A stretch of 64,000 nt of DNA from Prorocentrum cordatum. Taxonomy: Eukaryota; Sar; Dinophyceae; Prorocentrales; Prorocentraceae. Shown here piece by piece: positions 40,537-52,092 of this stretch. The notes below the pieces were generated by a model, which saw only the letters and a list, made by a program, of their open reading frames with translations, made no database searches and was not told where the DNA came from. Made by a program: the position numbers and the translations under genes. Position 1 is the stretch's first letter, and every line of letters starts with the position of its first letter. The DNA lies in the NCBI GenBank assembly GCA_963575745.1, contig CAUYUJ010021704.1:33878-97877 (forward strand). The letters run 5' to 3'.

Positions 40537-41140
40537 TTCCCGGCGCTCCTCGGAATGCCTGGCCTGGCTGCAAGCCGGGCAGGCTAGCTATGGCCCCGTT
40601 CGCCGACCCCCAAAAAACTGGGCCCCATGGGGGCCTTGAGCCAGAGAGCAGGAGCGGGCGAGGCTACGCGCGCGAGCAGAACCCTCAGTTATGTCTAACC
40701 TCCAACTCGCCCTCTGCCTCCTGCCCATGGGTCCTGTCCTGGTCGAAACCAAAGATCACCCGGAAATTCGTTTTCTGGTGGCTGAACGTCGGCTTGGCTG
40801 TCCATGGCGGCGCTCGGCGAGAGAGGGTGGGAAGCGGGAAGAACGGGAGAATATGCGGTATCAGGTCACCCGAGAATTGAATGGCGGGAGGAGTCGACCT
40901 GACTCCCCATGTGGATCGAAACTACTGGTTCCGCTGCCACTGTGGCTTGTATGGGAGAAAGACACGTAGCACAAATAGGGGGTCCCGTTCTATGAGAAAG
41001 CACGTGTTGTTCATTTTACGGGGGCTCGCGCGCGCCCGCGGCCAGCGCGCCAAGTAACTCAAGGGCCCTGCGAGCCAGAGCAGCGGCAGGGCAAGGGCCT
41101 AGGGAGGTGAGACCGAGGCGCAGGAGGAGAGGCTGGAACA
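40537..41140. other. No supported gene
   Basis: Overlapping short frames and no domain signal. Confidence 0.4.
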
Positions 41141-41141
41141 T

Positions 41142-41146
<5 letters not shown>

Positions 41147-41181
<35 letters not shown>
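41147..41181. repeat. (CA)n(TA)n microsatellite
   Basis: CACACACACA followed by about 14 TA units. Confidence 0.9.
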
Positions 41182-41183
<2 letters not shown>

Positions 41184-41217
41184 CGTATATACACCTAGCA
41201 ACCACAAGTATAGCATA

Positions 41218-41640
41218 CTCACCAACACCATCACCATCACCATCACCATCACCATCACCATCACCATCATCAGCACCAGCATCAGCAACAACATCAGCAT
41301 CAGCATCATCATTGTCAGCATCAGCATCATCATAAGCATTACCATCACAAGCATCATCAATTTCAACATCATCATCGTCGTCGTCGCCGACGTCGTCGTG
41401 GCCGTCATCATAACCATCCTGAACATCGTCATCACCACCATTTCACAATCACCATCACCACCACTATCACCATCACCATCACCATCACCATCACCATCGT
41501 CATCATCATCAGCATCACTATCCGCATTACCATCCTTACCCTCACCATAATCATCACCATCCTCATTATCATCCGCATCCTCATCATCCTCATCAGCATC
41601 CTAGTCTTTATCATCCTCATCCGCATTCTCGTCAACATCA
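41218..41640. repeat. (CAT)n / (CATCAC)n tract
   Basis: Imperfect CAT, CAC and CAG triplets over 420 bp; all three frames stay largely open. Confidence 0.9.
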
Positions 41641-42742
41641 TCGTTCCTCCCGCCCCCCGCGGCTGCGGCGGAGGCAGCGCGCGCGGCGCGGTCCTCGCCC
41701 TGAGCCCCCCCCGCGGCCGCTCCGGGCGCGTGGCCGCGTCGCGCGGGGAAGCCCCAGCACCGACAGTCCAGGAGGGCTGAGGATCGGGCGGGGACCTTCT
41801 GTTAGGGGAGGAATTACGACACGAAAATCTACGAGCTTTCGAAGTCTCGCGCGGACGCCTTGTCGCGCCAGGTGCAACGACGGGCGGACCTCCGAGAGTT
41901 TACGCTTGTGCGAGGTCTCTTTTTCGATCTGCGGCCACGCAGGAGCTATGGAGCTGGATCCAGGAGCCACTGCGACGGACTCGGCAAGGTATTGAGACGC
42001 TGGTGGCCAATGGAGCCACCCAGGAAATGCAACTCAAAGAATCTGAATTTCGGGGCGGCACAAACGAATCATGACCAACTTGACTTTGTTTGGCAATTCT
42101 GGCATCGGGGGGGATATCTTTCGCTATGGGGCCTATTCAATCCGCAACCGTGCCGCGAATATCTGAATGGAGCGTCCTCAGGTCTGCAAGTGTCCTCAAT
42201 CTTCAATGTTGAATAGAATATAACGAATACTCATGCTCCTTCTCCTCGAATTCCTCCTGCTCCTCCTCCTCCCTATCCCCCTCCTCCTCCTTCTCCAACG
42301 GATTGGCCAAACTTTGACCCAACGTTTGGTCATATCGGCATCTGTGAGCAGTGGACGGCGTAATCCCTCAGCAGTGTTTTGCATAAGCGACAACAGCCCC
42401 ACGGGGTCGAGCGCCTCTGGGGCTCACGTGATAAAACCTCCCGTCGGCGGTCTGGGAATCCTGGGAATCGCGCCCTGAACCAAATCGTATCGCTCCGAGC
42501 ATCAGGAAAAGAACCGTCCGCCTGTACCGTTCCTGGCTGTGCTGGGCCCACAGAAGGTCTGGCCAGGCTGGGTGCAGGTGGACCGTTGGCGCCGCCCCAG
42601 AAATGCCGACTGACCCTCCAAAGGCACGATTACCGTTCTGGGACCAAACCGCATCGCCTCCGAGGCCCCGAAGGTCGGTCTTCCCTGACCCCCGGGCTCA
42701 CGACTGCCGTCTTCGCTCCGATTCGGGCAGCGATCCGAGTCG
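41641..42742. other. No supported gene
   Basis: A (CCT)n tract lies at 42236-42296. A plus frame at 41860-42216 contains FGAAQTNHDQLDFVWQFWHR, which is protein-like but short and unmatched to anything known. Confidence 0.35.
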
Positions 42743-42826
42743 AAATCCAACCAGCCCTCTGGGCGGCAGGTGGTCTAAGGAGGGTCTCTTTCCTCCTCCA
42801 GAGACCCTCTTCCCTTCGGGAGGGGA
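42743..42826 (+). repeat. Dispersed module, copy iii
   Basis: AATCCAACCAGCCCTCTGGG, GGCAGGTGGTCTAAGG, then GACCCTCTTCCCTTCGGG. It is followed after about 190 bp by decamer block 4. Confidence 0.6.
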
Positions 42827-42999
42827 ACCCTCCCCCTCCCCTTCCTTAAGGTTTTGTTGCGAGGTTTCGCGAGGTGTCGGAGGCTCCTTCTTCGGCCAGT
42901 GGGAGGGCAAATGTTTGACACCCCTCACGAGGATCGTGGCCCCCGAGAGGGGGGCAGACATCGAGGACCCCCCCTCTTTTGACCGACCGCCTTCACAAT

Positions 43000-43340
43000 G
43001 GCACCATGAGGCCCTCCAGGGCTCCCAAGAGGCCCCCAAGAGAGCCCCAAGAGCGCCCCAAGAATCCCCAAGAGGCCTCCAAGAGGCACCCGAGAGGCAC
43101 CCAAGAGGCCCCCGAGAGGCCTCAGAGAGCCCAAGATGACCTCCAAGATGGCCCAAGCTGGCTCAAGATGACTCCCAAGATGCTCCTAGCGGCCCCAAGA
43201 CCGCTCCAAGACGGCTCGAAATGGCCACGGAGCCTCCCCAGGAGGAGGCCGCCAATAAGCCAAGAGGCCTCCAAGAGGCACCCGAGAGGCACCCGATAGG
43301 CCCCCCTGAGCGGCCCCCCAAGAAGCCCAAGAAGCTCACC
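43000..43340 (+). repeat. CCAAGANGGCC decamer array, block 4
   Basis: Very regular CCCAAGAGGCCCC, CCAAGAGGCACC and CCAAGATGACC words. Confidence 0.75.
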
Positions 43341-43365
43341 CGAGGCACGCAAGGCGCGGTCTCGT

Positions 43366-43935
43366 TCTCACCCTCTTCGTCCTCATCGTCCTCATCGTCC
43401 TCCTCCTCGTCCTTATCCTCGTCGACCTCCTCATCCTTATCCTCCTCCTCCTCCTCCTCCTCCCCTCCTCCTCCTCCTCCTTTTCCTCCTGCTTCTCCTC
43501 CTCCGCTTCCTCCTGTTTCTCCTCCTCCTCCTCCTCCTCCTCCTTCGCTCCTCCTCCTCGTCCTCTCGTTCTCGTGCATATCCTTCGTTCTCGTCATCGT
43601 ATTTTTCCTCCTCCTCCTCCTCCTCCTCATCCTCCTCCTCCTCCTCCCTCCTCCTCATCCTCATCCTCCCCCTCCTCCTCCTCGATCTCATCCTTCCCCT
43701 CGTCCTCCTCCTCCTCCTCCTCCTCCTCCTCCTCCTCCTCCTCCTCCTCCTCCTCCTCCTCCTCACTCTCTTAGTCCTCGGCCTCCTCATCCTCGTCCTC
43801 ATTATCCTCGTCTTGCTCCTCGTGTCTCCTCCTCCTCCTCCTCCCCTCCCCCTCCCTCCTCCTCCTCCTCCCCCTCCTCCTCCTCCTCCTCCTCCTCCTC
43901 CGCCTCCTCCTCCTCCTCCTCCTCCTTTTCGCCCC
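43366..43935. repeat. Long (TCC)n / pyrimidine tract
   Basis: About 570 bp of TCC, TCG and TCA triplets, including runs of more than 20 TCC. Ser/Pro or Glu/Arg frames are artefacts. Confidence 0.93.
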
Positions 43936-44535
43936 CCCCGCCCCAACGCGGGCCTGGAGATGACCCCAACACGCCGTCCAGGCCAGCCTCCCTCGCTGCT
44001 TGACTATGCGTGTCTCTTCCTTTCTCCCCCCGTCAGCTCTCATGGGCATCGTTTCTGGATGGGCTGGTGGGGATTTGGGGTCAAGAGGCTAGCGAGGCGG
44101 GTCGAGAGCCGTCCGAACACTAGTCGGGCCGCGACTAGGCAGCAGGAAAAGAAAGGCAAGCGAAGCGAGCGAGCGGGCAGCCACTCAGAAGGAGAGCCAA
44201 AACCGATACTCCCAAAACCGGTGGCGTTGGAAATCCCGGTGGCGACCAGCAAGTAAGCGCAGCCAAGCTGGTGAGGATACTTTTTTTACAGCCGCAGGCG
44301 GAAGCGCCAGCGGCGGGAGGTCGCGAACGGGCCGCGGACGCGACTAAATTATCTAACGCGCGCGGGGCCGCGGATCAGGCGGCTCACGACAGCGTCCAGG
44401 GCGGCGGGGCCGATGCAATCCAGGAGCCAAAGACAGCCCCTGAACGGGCATGCAGCGGTGCGTCCAGCGGGCCTGGGGTAGGCACCGAGGAGACCAAGCG
44501 CAGCGAAAATGGCGCGAGGCGTTCCCAACGTCCAG
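43936..44535. other. No supported gene; acceptor-like site near 44290
   Basis: ATACTTTTTTTACAG followed by CCGCAGGCGG near 44278-44292 resembles a plus-strand intron end. The following frame to 44669 is hydrophilic but unrecognised. Confidence 0.3.
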
Positions 44536-44539
44536 GTGC

Positions 44540-45190
44540 GAACGAGAGGAACGTTCCCGAGGACGTCGACCCAAGCCTGACGGGTAGCACAGACGAATGG
44601 AGACGTAAGTCCAGCGGGGATCCCGACGGCGGCAACGCGCCGCGACGCCGAAACGGCATCAGAGTGTGAAAATGTTGCCAAGAAGCTCCCACACCGAGAT
44701 GCTTCAGCCCAGACCCAGCGGGTGGGAGGGCGCCTGATGCACGCTACACGCCCGAAACGCGGCGTGTGCACATCACAGTGTCTCAGTGCTGTCCAGAACG
44801 AGTCGGAGAGCACACGCGGGACGAGACCGCGTATACCCAAGCAAGTCCGTCAAAGCCACTGATCCAGGGTCACGGCGGAAAGCCGTCCAGCATTGAGTTC
44901 CCGAGGACACAGATCCAGGGAGCCTGACGGGTACCACAGACTGATTGGGGACAAGGTCCAGCGGAAAAAGCTGACGGCGAACCAGGTCGCGACGTAAGAA
45001 AGCGCATCCAGGGTGTGGAACATGATGACAAGAGTACCTTCCACAACTGAGATGCGCCAGCCCAGATCCGACGAGTGGAAGGGCGTCGAAGTGCACGATA
45101 CACGGCATACCCCGAGGAGTATGCACAACTAAGGTGTCTCAGCGCTACCCAACCGAGTCGTCTAGCACCAGAGGGACGAGAACGCCTTGT
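44540..45190. repeat. Tandem duplication of about 350 bp
   Basis: 44540-44835 and 44890-45190 share GAGGAC, AGCCTGACGGGTA, CACAGAC, GTCCAGCGG, GTGTGGAAAATG-like words, GAGATGC, CAGCCCAGA, GTGTCTCAG, CGAGTCG and GGGACGAGA in order, at perhaps 65% identity. Minus-strand translations also align (RRPPTRWVWAEAS with RRPSTRRIWAGAS; VCATRQAWVDVLGN with VCGTRQAPWICVLGN), but in different frames relative to each other. It may be a decayed repeated gene or simply a duplicated sequence. Confidence 0.6.
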
Positions 45191-45199
45191 ACCCAGGAC

Positions 45200-45221
45200 G
45201 CTGGTGGGGATACGCGAAGCG
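45200..45221 (+). repeat. 22-bp repeated word, site 1
   Basis: Begins GCTGGTGGGGATACGC and ends GAAGCG. The identical 22 bp recurs at 47791-47812, and the first 16 bp at 47733-47748. Confidence 0.7.
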
Positions 45222-46882
45222 ACAATAATTACGAAACTGCAGCTAAATACTACCAGCAACCCTGGCCTGGGCCATCCTGTGCCCCGGGATGGCGCATACG
45301 AACTCATGGCCTCGACCAGGGTCTACACACCATTCCAGGGCCCAGGATGGGCCTGGCCAGGGATGGTAGTACAAAAGCTGCTGTGGGCTGAGAACTTGCT
45401 CGTTCCGGAAAACCTGAACCTAACAATGTGGGCATCTCTTGGGGCTGAACTTCTGCTACTTTCGCCGGCTTCTGCGGGCCTTCCGCCGGCTTCCGCCAGC
45501 GGAACTTCTCGATCCCTCGAAGGCGAGGCCAATTCTGGAACGCCCCTGGCAAAAGTCGATAGCTCCGGCCGTGAGGCCGCGCGAACGGCAGAGGCCCGGC
45601 AACGCGCTGTGTGGTGCGTGACGGGCCCGCGGCCTTCTTCCTCGGAGCTGCACCTTCCGTCCTGCGGCGCGCACACATTGGGCCCAGGGAGTCGCATGGA
45701 GGCCAACGTGCGCCACCATCTTGCTTCAGGGTCCCTGACTCGTCTGCCTCCATGCCAGGAACAAAATACGTGGCGGCGCCGCCCGTGCCCCCCTCCCCCT
45801 CCCGGCCCTCCCACGAGGCCGACGCGGCGGATGTGTGCTGCAGGCATGGCTGGATACCCTGCCGAGTAGTCGAGGCCGCCTTCCTTCGAGCACCGCGCCC
45901 CGTCACGCGCGACGCGCAGCCATCTTAGCACACTCGCGAAGCACCGCTGGCGAAGGGCAAGTCTCCGGCCTGGGCCACGAGGCGCGAACATCTTCGCGAC
46001 CCTGCGTGTGGCATTGCGTGGCACTTTCGAAGCACAGTTGGCGCCCCGCGTGGCCCTGCGGGAGCGAGCTGCGTGGCTCCGGACAGGCCCTCCTGGCAGG
46101 TCGGGGCAGGAGATGCCCGAGCCCGTCGGGGAAAGGGGGGCGCGCCCCGGGCGGGCCCGCGGACCGCCTGTCGACACCGAGCCAGCGTGGTCTGCGGGCC
46201 AGCGCGTCTTAGGGAGGTCGGGAGAGCTGCTCGCTTGAAGACTTTGGCACCACGCGAGGAAACCGGAGAAGGCGCGCGCGCGAGTGGATGGTGCAAGGGG
46301 AGGAGCCTTCTGAGAATTCACGGGGGGGACGCCATTCTGAGGGGCCTCCTTGCTGGAAGCACCCTTGCTGGAAGCACCCTGCCTTCTTGGACGCCCAACC
46401 CCTCACCCCAACGCCATTGTCCAATGCGGCCAGGCGGCCCCCCGACCCACCCGAGAGAGTTTCTTCGAGGGCCCCGAGGCAGAACATCAACTTGCGACCT
46501 CAGACCGACCCAACAGCTCGAGCGGCGTCCACGCGTTGGCAAATCCCCTGTGCCAGGACAGTCATCCCAGAGGAGGAGGAGGCGGAGGAGGAGGCGGAGG
46601 AGGAGGAGGAGGAAGAGGAGAGAGAAGAGAGGAGGAGGAATAACGTTTCTGTCCTCGCACGCTTACCGACGTTGGACATTGGGCCCGTGCGTGGCGGGCC
46701 AGTACCGCCGTGCACCCGCTGAACCGGTGGAGCCAAGCGCGCACCCCCGCGCCCGCGACCATGACCACCGCGAAGGTGAAGAGAGGATACGTGGTACGAC
46801 GAGCGGAAAGGAGACGGACCCCAGCGAAAGCGCGAAGTACCAACCAAGATTTATCTGTTTATCTGGGACGACCTCTGGCAAG
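45222..46882. other. No confident gene; competing long frames
   Basis: A 332-codon minus frame (45323-46321) and a 264-codon plus frame (45075-45869) overlap. Both are rich in Ala, Arg, Gly and Pro, and neither has a recognisable domain, so I cannot choose. A (GGA)n tract lies at 46571-46640. Confidence 0.3.
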
Positions 46883-46925
46883 AGTCCCACCAGCCCTCTG
46901 GGCGTCGGTGGTTTAGAGATTTTCC
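46883..46925 (+). repeat. Dispersed module, copy iv
   Basis: GTCCCACCAGCCCTCTGGGC and GTCGGTGGTTTAGAGA; decamer block 5 follows from 47085. Confidence 0.55.
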
Positions 46926-47084
46926 TCTTCCATCCCTCCCCCTACCCTCTACCCATGGACCTGGACAGGGGGTTCCGCGAGGCGTCGGGGCGTGCAAAAC
47001 GGCCTCGGCGAGGAAGCAACAACCCATGTCGGCCTCCAGTGGGGGGGGCGTAATTAACGAAACCCCCTTCGTTGATCGATATCA

Positions 47085-47472
47085 TCCAAGATGGTCCCAA
47101 GAGAGCCCCTAAAGCTTCCAAGAACGCCCCGACAAGGCCCCCAAAGGAGCCCAGACGGGCCCAGAGGCGCCCAGGAGGCCCCAAGAGGTCCCAGGATGGC
47201 CCCAAGATCGCCCCAATATGGCCCCAAGAAACCCCCAAAAGGACCCCAAGCGGCCTCCCCGAGGCACCCAAGACGCCTAAGAGTCCTCAGGACCGCCAAG
47301 AGACCCCCAAGACGTCCTAAGAGGCTTCAGAACAACCGCCCACGAGATACACCAAGGGGCTTCGAGAGGCATTCAAGAGACACCTCCAAGAGACCCGACG
47401 AGGCTTCACGAGGATCCTCGAAGCCCCCAAGATCCCCCCCAGACGCCCCGAGAGGTTTCCAAAACAACCCCC
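47085..47472 (+). repeat. CCAAGANGGCC decamer array, block 5
   Basis: CCAAGATGGTCCCAAG, CCCAAGAGGTCCC, CCAAGACGCC and similar words. Confidence 0.7.
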
Positions 47473-49339
47473 AACATACATCTTAAGTGGATCATATGTC
47501 CGTCCTGTTTCCTCCTCCTTCTCCTTGTTTTTTTTTTTTTTTCTGTTTTTCCTCCTCTCCTCCTCCTCGTCCTCCTAGGAGCAGAAAGCGCCCGCACCGC
47601 GCCCATGCAAGCATAGCGGTGGCTGCCAGGGTGGCTGCACTGCCAGGGGTGCACGCAAGCAACGAGCTGCAGGGTAGGCGGACTGCCAGGGAGGCTGGCT
47701 GCCAGGGTCTGCAAGTTGCGATGTGAATTGTAGCTGGTGGGGATACGCTATTTTGTCGGCGGCTCCGAGGCGGCGGACAGGGAGCGGTAGGCTGGTGGGG
47801 ATACGCGAAGCGTCTAGAATTCGCAATTACCACCCAGTACGCATCCAAGACAACGACTGGCATGAACTCGAAATACATCCCAAGGCACATCTGGGACGAC
47901 CTCAAGCATGAGCACGAAATACCACTCAAGACGCTTCACGACCCCACATTCCACCAATCGGCCGTCCCATTGCTGTGCTGGATGGGTCGCTGGCCTCTCG
48001 TGCGACACTCGGTCTCCCGTGTAGAAGATTATGATGGTGAGCTTGTTCCCTCGGGTCTCAATCACCTGGCAACTCCTGCCGATGGACGCGCCCTCGGTGA
48101 TCTGGACTTAACGCCCGCTGAACAATTTGAGCGGCCAGAAATACAATGGCACAGATCAAATATCGCCACATCTTCAACACTATCATTCGAGAACACATCG
48201 TCCGCAGACCAATGTACAACACGCCGAATGTGTACATTATCATGATCGAGCAGCACCGGCAGCACAGGTCTTGCAACAAAATCATATCTACAAGGATTAG
48301 GCATTGAGAACATACGTAGCCAGTCTCCAACGAATGTCTCAGTATGTCCAATGGAACGGAGGCCGGCCACGCCCCATTCTGCCAGAAGCTACAGCTCACC
48401 CTCGAGCTGGCCCGTCCTGAAAAGGAGCCCCCCGTCCGCCTGAACGATCTCGAAGGCCCCACGCGCGTGCAGCCAAGCCCCACAAATACGAGGAAACGGC
48501 CGAGCACGCTCCACCGCTTGCCCTTCACCAGCCTCAGAGACGATCCCAACTGGAGGCTCAGGAAGCGATTTTGACAGCATGCGAATGCCAGTATCGCCTG
48601 GAAGAACACCGCGACCATCACCACGCGCACGGCCTGCACCGCCATCAGGGTGTAAGAACTCGGGGGCGGTCGTGTTGAACATGAACTTCAGGATGTCGGG
48701 GAGCACCGCCGAGCCAGGACCCAGGACTCCAGTAGAGTGATGCCGAGAAGCTTGGGGAAGAGGACCCGACCAGGTCCATGGATCACCACCACCCGCGTGG
48801 CAAGGATCTCCGCCAAGCCACTGGACAGCTGATGCCAGATGATGTCTGCGGCGCCCGCCGCGACCATCGGTGTGATCACCATGGCGGCCACTCTCATCAA
48901 GGCCACCTGAGGGTCCCCTAAGAGGAGGCTGCTCCCCGGGAGGTACTGCAGCACCTAGGCGCATAGACAGCAGCAAGCCAATTTTGCATAACCATCCGAA
49001 TGCCGATGGCCATGATCAACGCCATGCCGAACACCATCCAGCCGACAGGGTGCGTCCATGATAGCAAGCTGCATGCGTTGTGTGATAGGGGCCAGGCGCT
49101 CGACAGCCGCGGCGCCGCCGGCAGCTATGTGAACGGCAGCCGCACCGAGGAGGGCGGAGGAGGAGGGCGGAACGGTGTGGAGGAGGACCGATCCCGAAAC
49201 GACCACCTGTGACTACATTGGAGCCGCCTTCGCTCGGTCACAAAGTGCTGCTCAAAAGGATCCGTTTGGGATGCTCCCTGAGCATTACACAACGAGCTAA
49301 AAGGATGCGCATGCGGACATGTAGAACCGTCTGCCCTCT
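47473..49339. other. No confident gene; hydrophobic minus-strand frames
   Basis: A T-run and TCC tract lie at 47515-47578. The 22-bp word recurs at 47791-47812. Minus-strand frames at 48688-48954 (VALMRVAAMVITPMVAAGAA) and 48058-48645 (VVMVAVFFQAILAFACC) are hydrophobic and could be remains of a membrane protein, but they lie in different frames with stops between and match nothing I recognise. Confidence 0.3.
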
Positions 49340-49660
49340 GCAGCCTCTCCTCTTCTTCTCCTCCTTTCTCCTCCTCCTCCTCCTCCTCCTCCTCCTCTTC
49401 CTCCTCCTCCTCCTCCTCCGCCTCCTCCTCCTCCTTCCTCTCCTCCTCCTCCTCCCTCCTCCTCCCTCCTCCTCCTCCTCCTCCTCCTCCTCCTCCTCCT
49501 CCTCCTCCTCCTCCTCCTCCTCCTCCTCCTCCTCCTCCTCCTCTCCTCCTCCTCCCTCCTCCTCCTCCTCCTCCTCCTCCTCCTCCTCTTCCTCCTCCCA
49601 GCTGTTGCTGATAATGCTGCTGCTGCTGCTCCTCCTCCTCCCCCTCCTCCTCAATCGTAG
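49340..49660. repeat. (TCC)n tract at the 3' side of the LINE
   Basis: About 260 bp of TCC with a CTG run at its right end (49615-49632). In LINE orientation it is (GGA)n directly after the last codons. Confidence 0.9.
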
Positions 49661-49682
49661 CCCAAGAAGGGTTCGTTTGTCG

Positions 49683-50073
49683 CTATTCTAGCCCAACCTC
49701 ACCTTGCTGTAAGAACTGAGATCGAACTGCCCGTGCCAGCATTGGCATCATGTCAAGACCCGCACCTGGACGGCGCCAGATCGAATTGTACAAGAAAAAA
49801 TCAGGAACAAGTCTCTGGACAGCAAACAGTCTCTGAGGTTCCGTCATAGCCCTGGCCAGCCCAAGACGACGATCCAATACTTGCTGGGCACGATACCGAC
49901 TGGACCGCACCCCAGAGCAGCGGACACGAAAGGTAATGTCTCTGTGCGCCAGCTCCGTCGTTGCATCCGAATTTGCATTCACATACTGTCTGGGTCATCC
50001 GTCCCTCCGTCGTCCCCCCCCGAGAGACTTGATCGTGCAGCAATGCCGTGCAGGTGGAAGTTAAGCAACGCAC
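49683..50073 (-). pseudogene. LINE C-terminal region with Cys/His knuckle
   Basis: Frame 49801-50073 contains CECKFGCNDGAGAQRHYLSC followed by PLLWGAV, a CCHC-like pattern like that near the end of many LINE proteins. The overlapping frame 49683-49982 continues with RRLGLARAMTEPQRLFAVQR and LYNSIWRRPGAGLDMMPMLA to a stop at 49683. Two frames are needed, so there is a frameshift between the knuckle and the last helix. Role when intact: binding the template RNA or target DNA in target-primed reverse transcription. Assignment is by pattern. Confidence 0.5.
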
Positions 50074-50079
50074 TCCCTT

Positions 50080-50728
50080 AGCTCAGGCCAACGAAGACCA
50101 GCAAGCGCTTGCGCCGATGGCTCTCGAAGCCCCCTTGGTCAGTATCTCGATGAGGGTGGCGGCGAGATTCTCACAAAAGAACGACTTAGACAAAAAAGCT
50201 GGCCACAGTCTGTTGCATAGCAAAGTCGGGACCCGCACGTTGCGCCTCAGCGAAATCTTCCAGGGCAGCCGACGTATGGCCCCGAAGCCGAGAAGCCCCA
50301 GGGAAACTACTTTGTGCAAGGCCCACGACTCCCATTGCAGGATCGCCTTTGGGACGAAGTAAGTTGAGCAAAGTATCCGGGTGTCGAGACGGCACGAGCG
50401 TTGTAAAGATGCAGAGCCACGGACGGCGGAGCAGGCTATTGCGCAATGCTGAGCACTACTCCCACTTATTCTGGAAAGACCCGAGCCCATACTCGATCCT
50501 TCGTGCCAGCAGCAGGTCCTACCCATGCGCCACTAGATTCCCCTGCACCGGCGGTCGGAATGATTTTCCACCGAGGGGCTAGCTTGGCAACCTGCTGTGA
50601 AACATAATGTTGGAGACCCTCGGATAACGAACAAGCAGCGGGAACGATCCGACATTTGGAGATTTTCGGAGCAAGGCCAGCTAGAACTCCCGCCGCATAA
50701 AAATTGCCAGATGGGCGCCCGAGCACAC
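50080..50728 (-). pseudogene. LINE region between RT and knuckle, heavily decayed
   Basis: Fragments such as ISKCRIVPAACSLSEGLQHY (50466-50753) and SRHPDTLLNLLRPKGDPAMG (50186-50446) lie in different frames. Helical thumb or connection-like segments are expected here, but none is diagnostic. It is included as part of the element because homologous-looking frames precede and follow on the same strand. Confidence 0.4.
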
Positions 50729-51277
50729 TTAACTCGGAAAACAAGGGGCCCACGTCACCAGCACGAAAGGCAACCTCGGACCCACGGACCCAAGGCGACG
50801 TCTGAATCGCACTCGCATGTCATGTAAAAAACGGGGCCATGGCCAATGCACGCGTATATTCCGATGCAGGATCACCCTGCATGACTCGCAGCAGGATCGC
50901 ACAAAATGCCAGAGGATCTGGGTCTTGGCATGCGCGAGCGCACATGTGGCCTGCGCGAGGAACCGGGAGCCCATGGTGCACCGGCGCTTTTCCAGGACAG
51001 CCCACTGGAAACAGTGAGCGAGAGAGGGAAAGGCGCTGCCGAAGTCGAAGAAGAAGAAGGCAAGGAGGCGAGACATGACCAGCGGGCGCATGCAAGCAAT
51101 CCTTGCTGATGCGTCAAGGAGCGCGACATTGTTCAAGAAATCCGCGCCCGGATCACCCCTGGTCTGGGTGGGCCAGTGCCGCAATCTACAGTTCGACCGC
51201 TGATTGCAGGCCGCTGCGATTCTCTTCGCGTCCAAATTCTTCTGGGCGGGCGGCCTGGCGTTCTGCGCCTCTCCCAC
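50729..51277 (-). pseudogene. LINE reverse transcriptase remnant
   Basis: The frame contains RGDPGADFLNNVALLDASAR, then LLAFFFFDFGSAFPSLAHCF: the Asp at 51044-51046 is the first catalytic aspartate position of the RT palm (F-x-D-F-x-x-A-F-x-S/x-L). The next conserved box, MQGDPASEYTRALAMAPFF, is found at 50820-50885 in another frame (compare the family's QG-x-P-x-S-x-x-L-F). The catalytic DD box should follow near 50800; only CDSD-like residues are seen. The combination is diagnostic of a LINE-type RT despite frameshifts. Enzyme activity is lost. Confidence 0.65.
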
Positions 51278-52092
51278 GACAAATGCGCCATCCTGCTGCC
51301 GATGGCCTCTGGGGGCGGAGGCCAGGAATGCGTCGCTGGGAAATGCGCGCGGGGACGGGGGGGGGGCGCGGGGGAGCTCAAGTATTAGATCAAATACTAA
51401 GCGAAGCGAAAGCTGGCGTTGTTGCCATGCCGCGCAAGGTGGACCATCGTGGCCTGGGGCCGTAGCTTTGGCCCTTTTCGGGTCACCGCGGCAATGGGGG
51501 CCGCCGAGGGAAGAGCAGCGCAGGGAAAATCAAACTTGGAAAGCTGCTGATCGAGACATCCCTCAACGCGGGGCAAAGGCGGGGAAGCGGGGCGCAAAGG
51601 CAGGGACCCAGCGACCCTGAAAGGAAGCCCCCATCGCCACAGCAGGGGGGGAGAGGGCGCAACCATCGGGGGAAATCAACGCCTGGAGAAGGGGAATCGT
51701 TCCCTTCGGCGCCCGCGCCTTCCCCCTGCGCCTCTCCGCTCTGATATAGGCTCTTACTCGTTTCGCGTTTTCCTCAGCGCGCGACGCGGGGGCCCTGGAT
51801 CGCCGCTTCAGCGCGGGCAAGCCCGTCGCCCAGAACCTCTCGTCGCAGGCCCCCATACTTCCTACGACGAGCCCCGGGCCAGGAGAGGGGCGCAGTCTGG
51901 CCCGCAGATCGCCGAAAACTCAGCCGCCAGGGCCCCCGATGCCAGGAGCGAGCGTGCCGCGCGAACATCGCAGGATAACCGCTCTGGAGATCGACTTGAA
52001 AATGCCTAACATAGCTTCCAGGCGGGGGGGGGCGGGCCGAAATTAATCGACTCCCAGTGAGTTTCGCAGCCTCACGTAACAGACGCATGTGC

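Noticed and set aside
43221-44003. Pro/Ser-rich protein
   Set aside because: (TCC)n microsatellite with open frames on both strands.
45304-46321. 332-codon minus-strand gene
   Set aside because: Competing plus-strand frames of similar length, Arg/Ala/Gly-rich composition and no motif; could not be supported either way.
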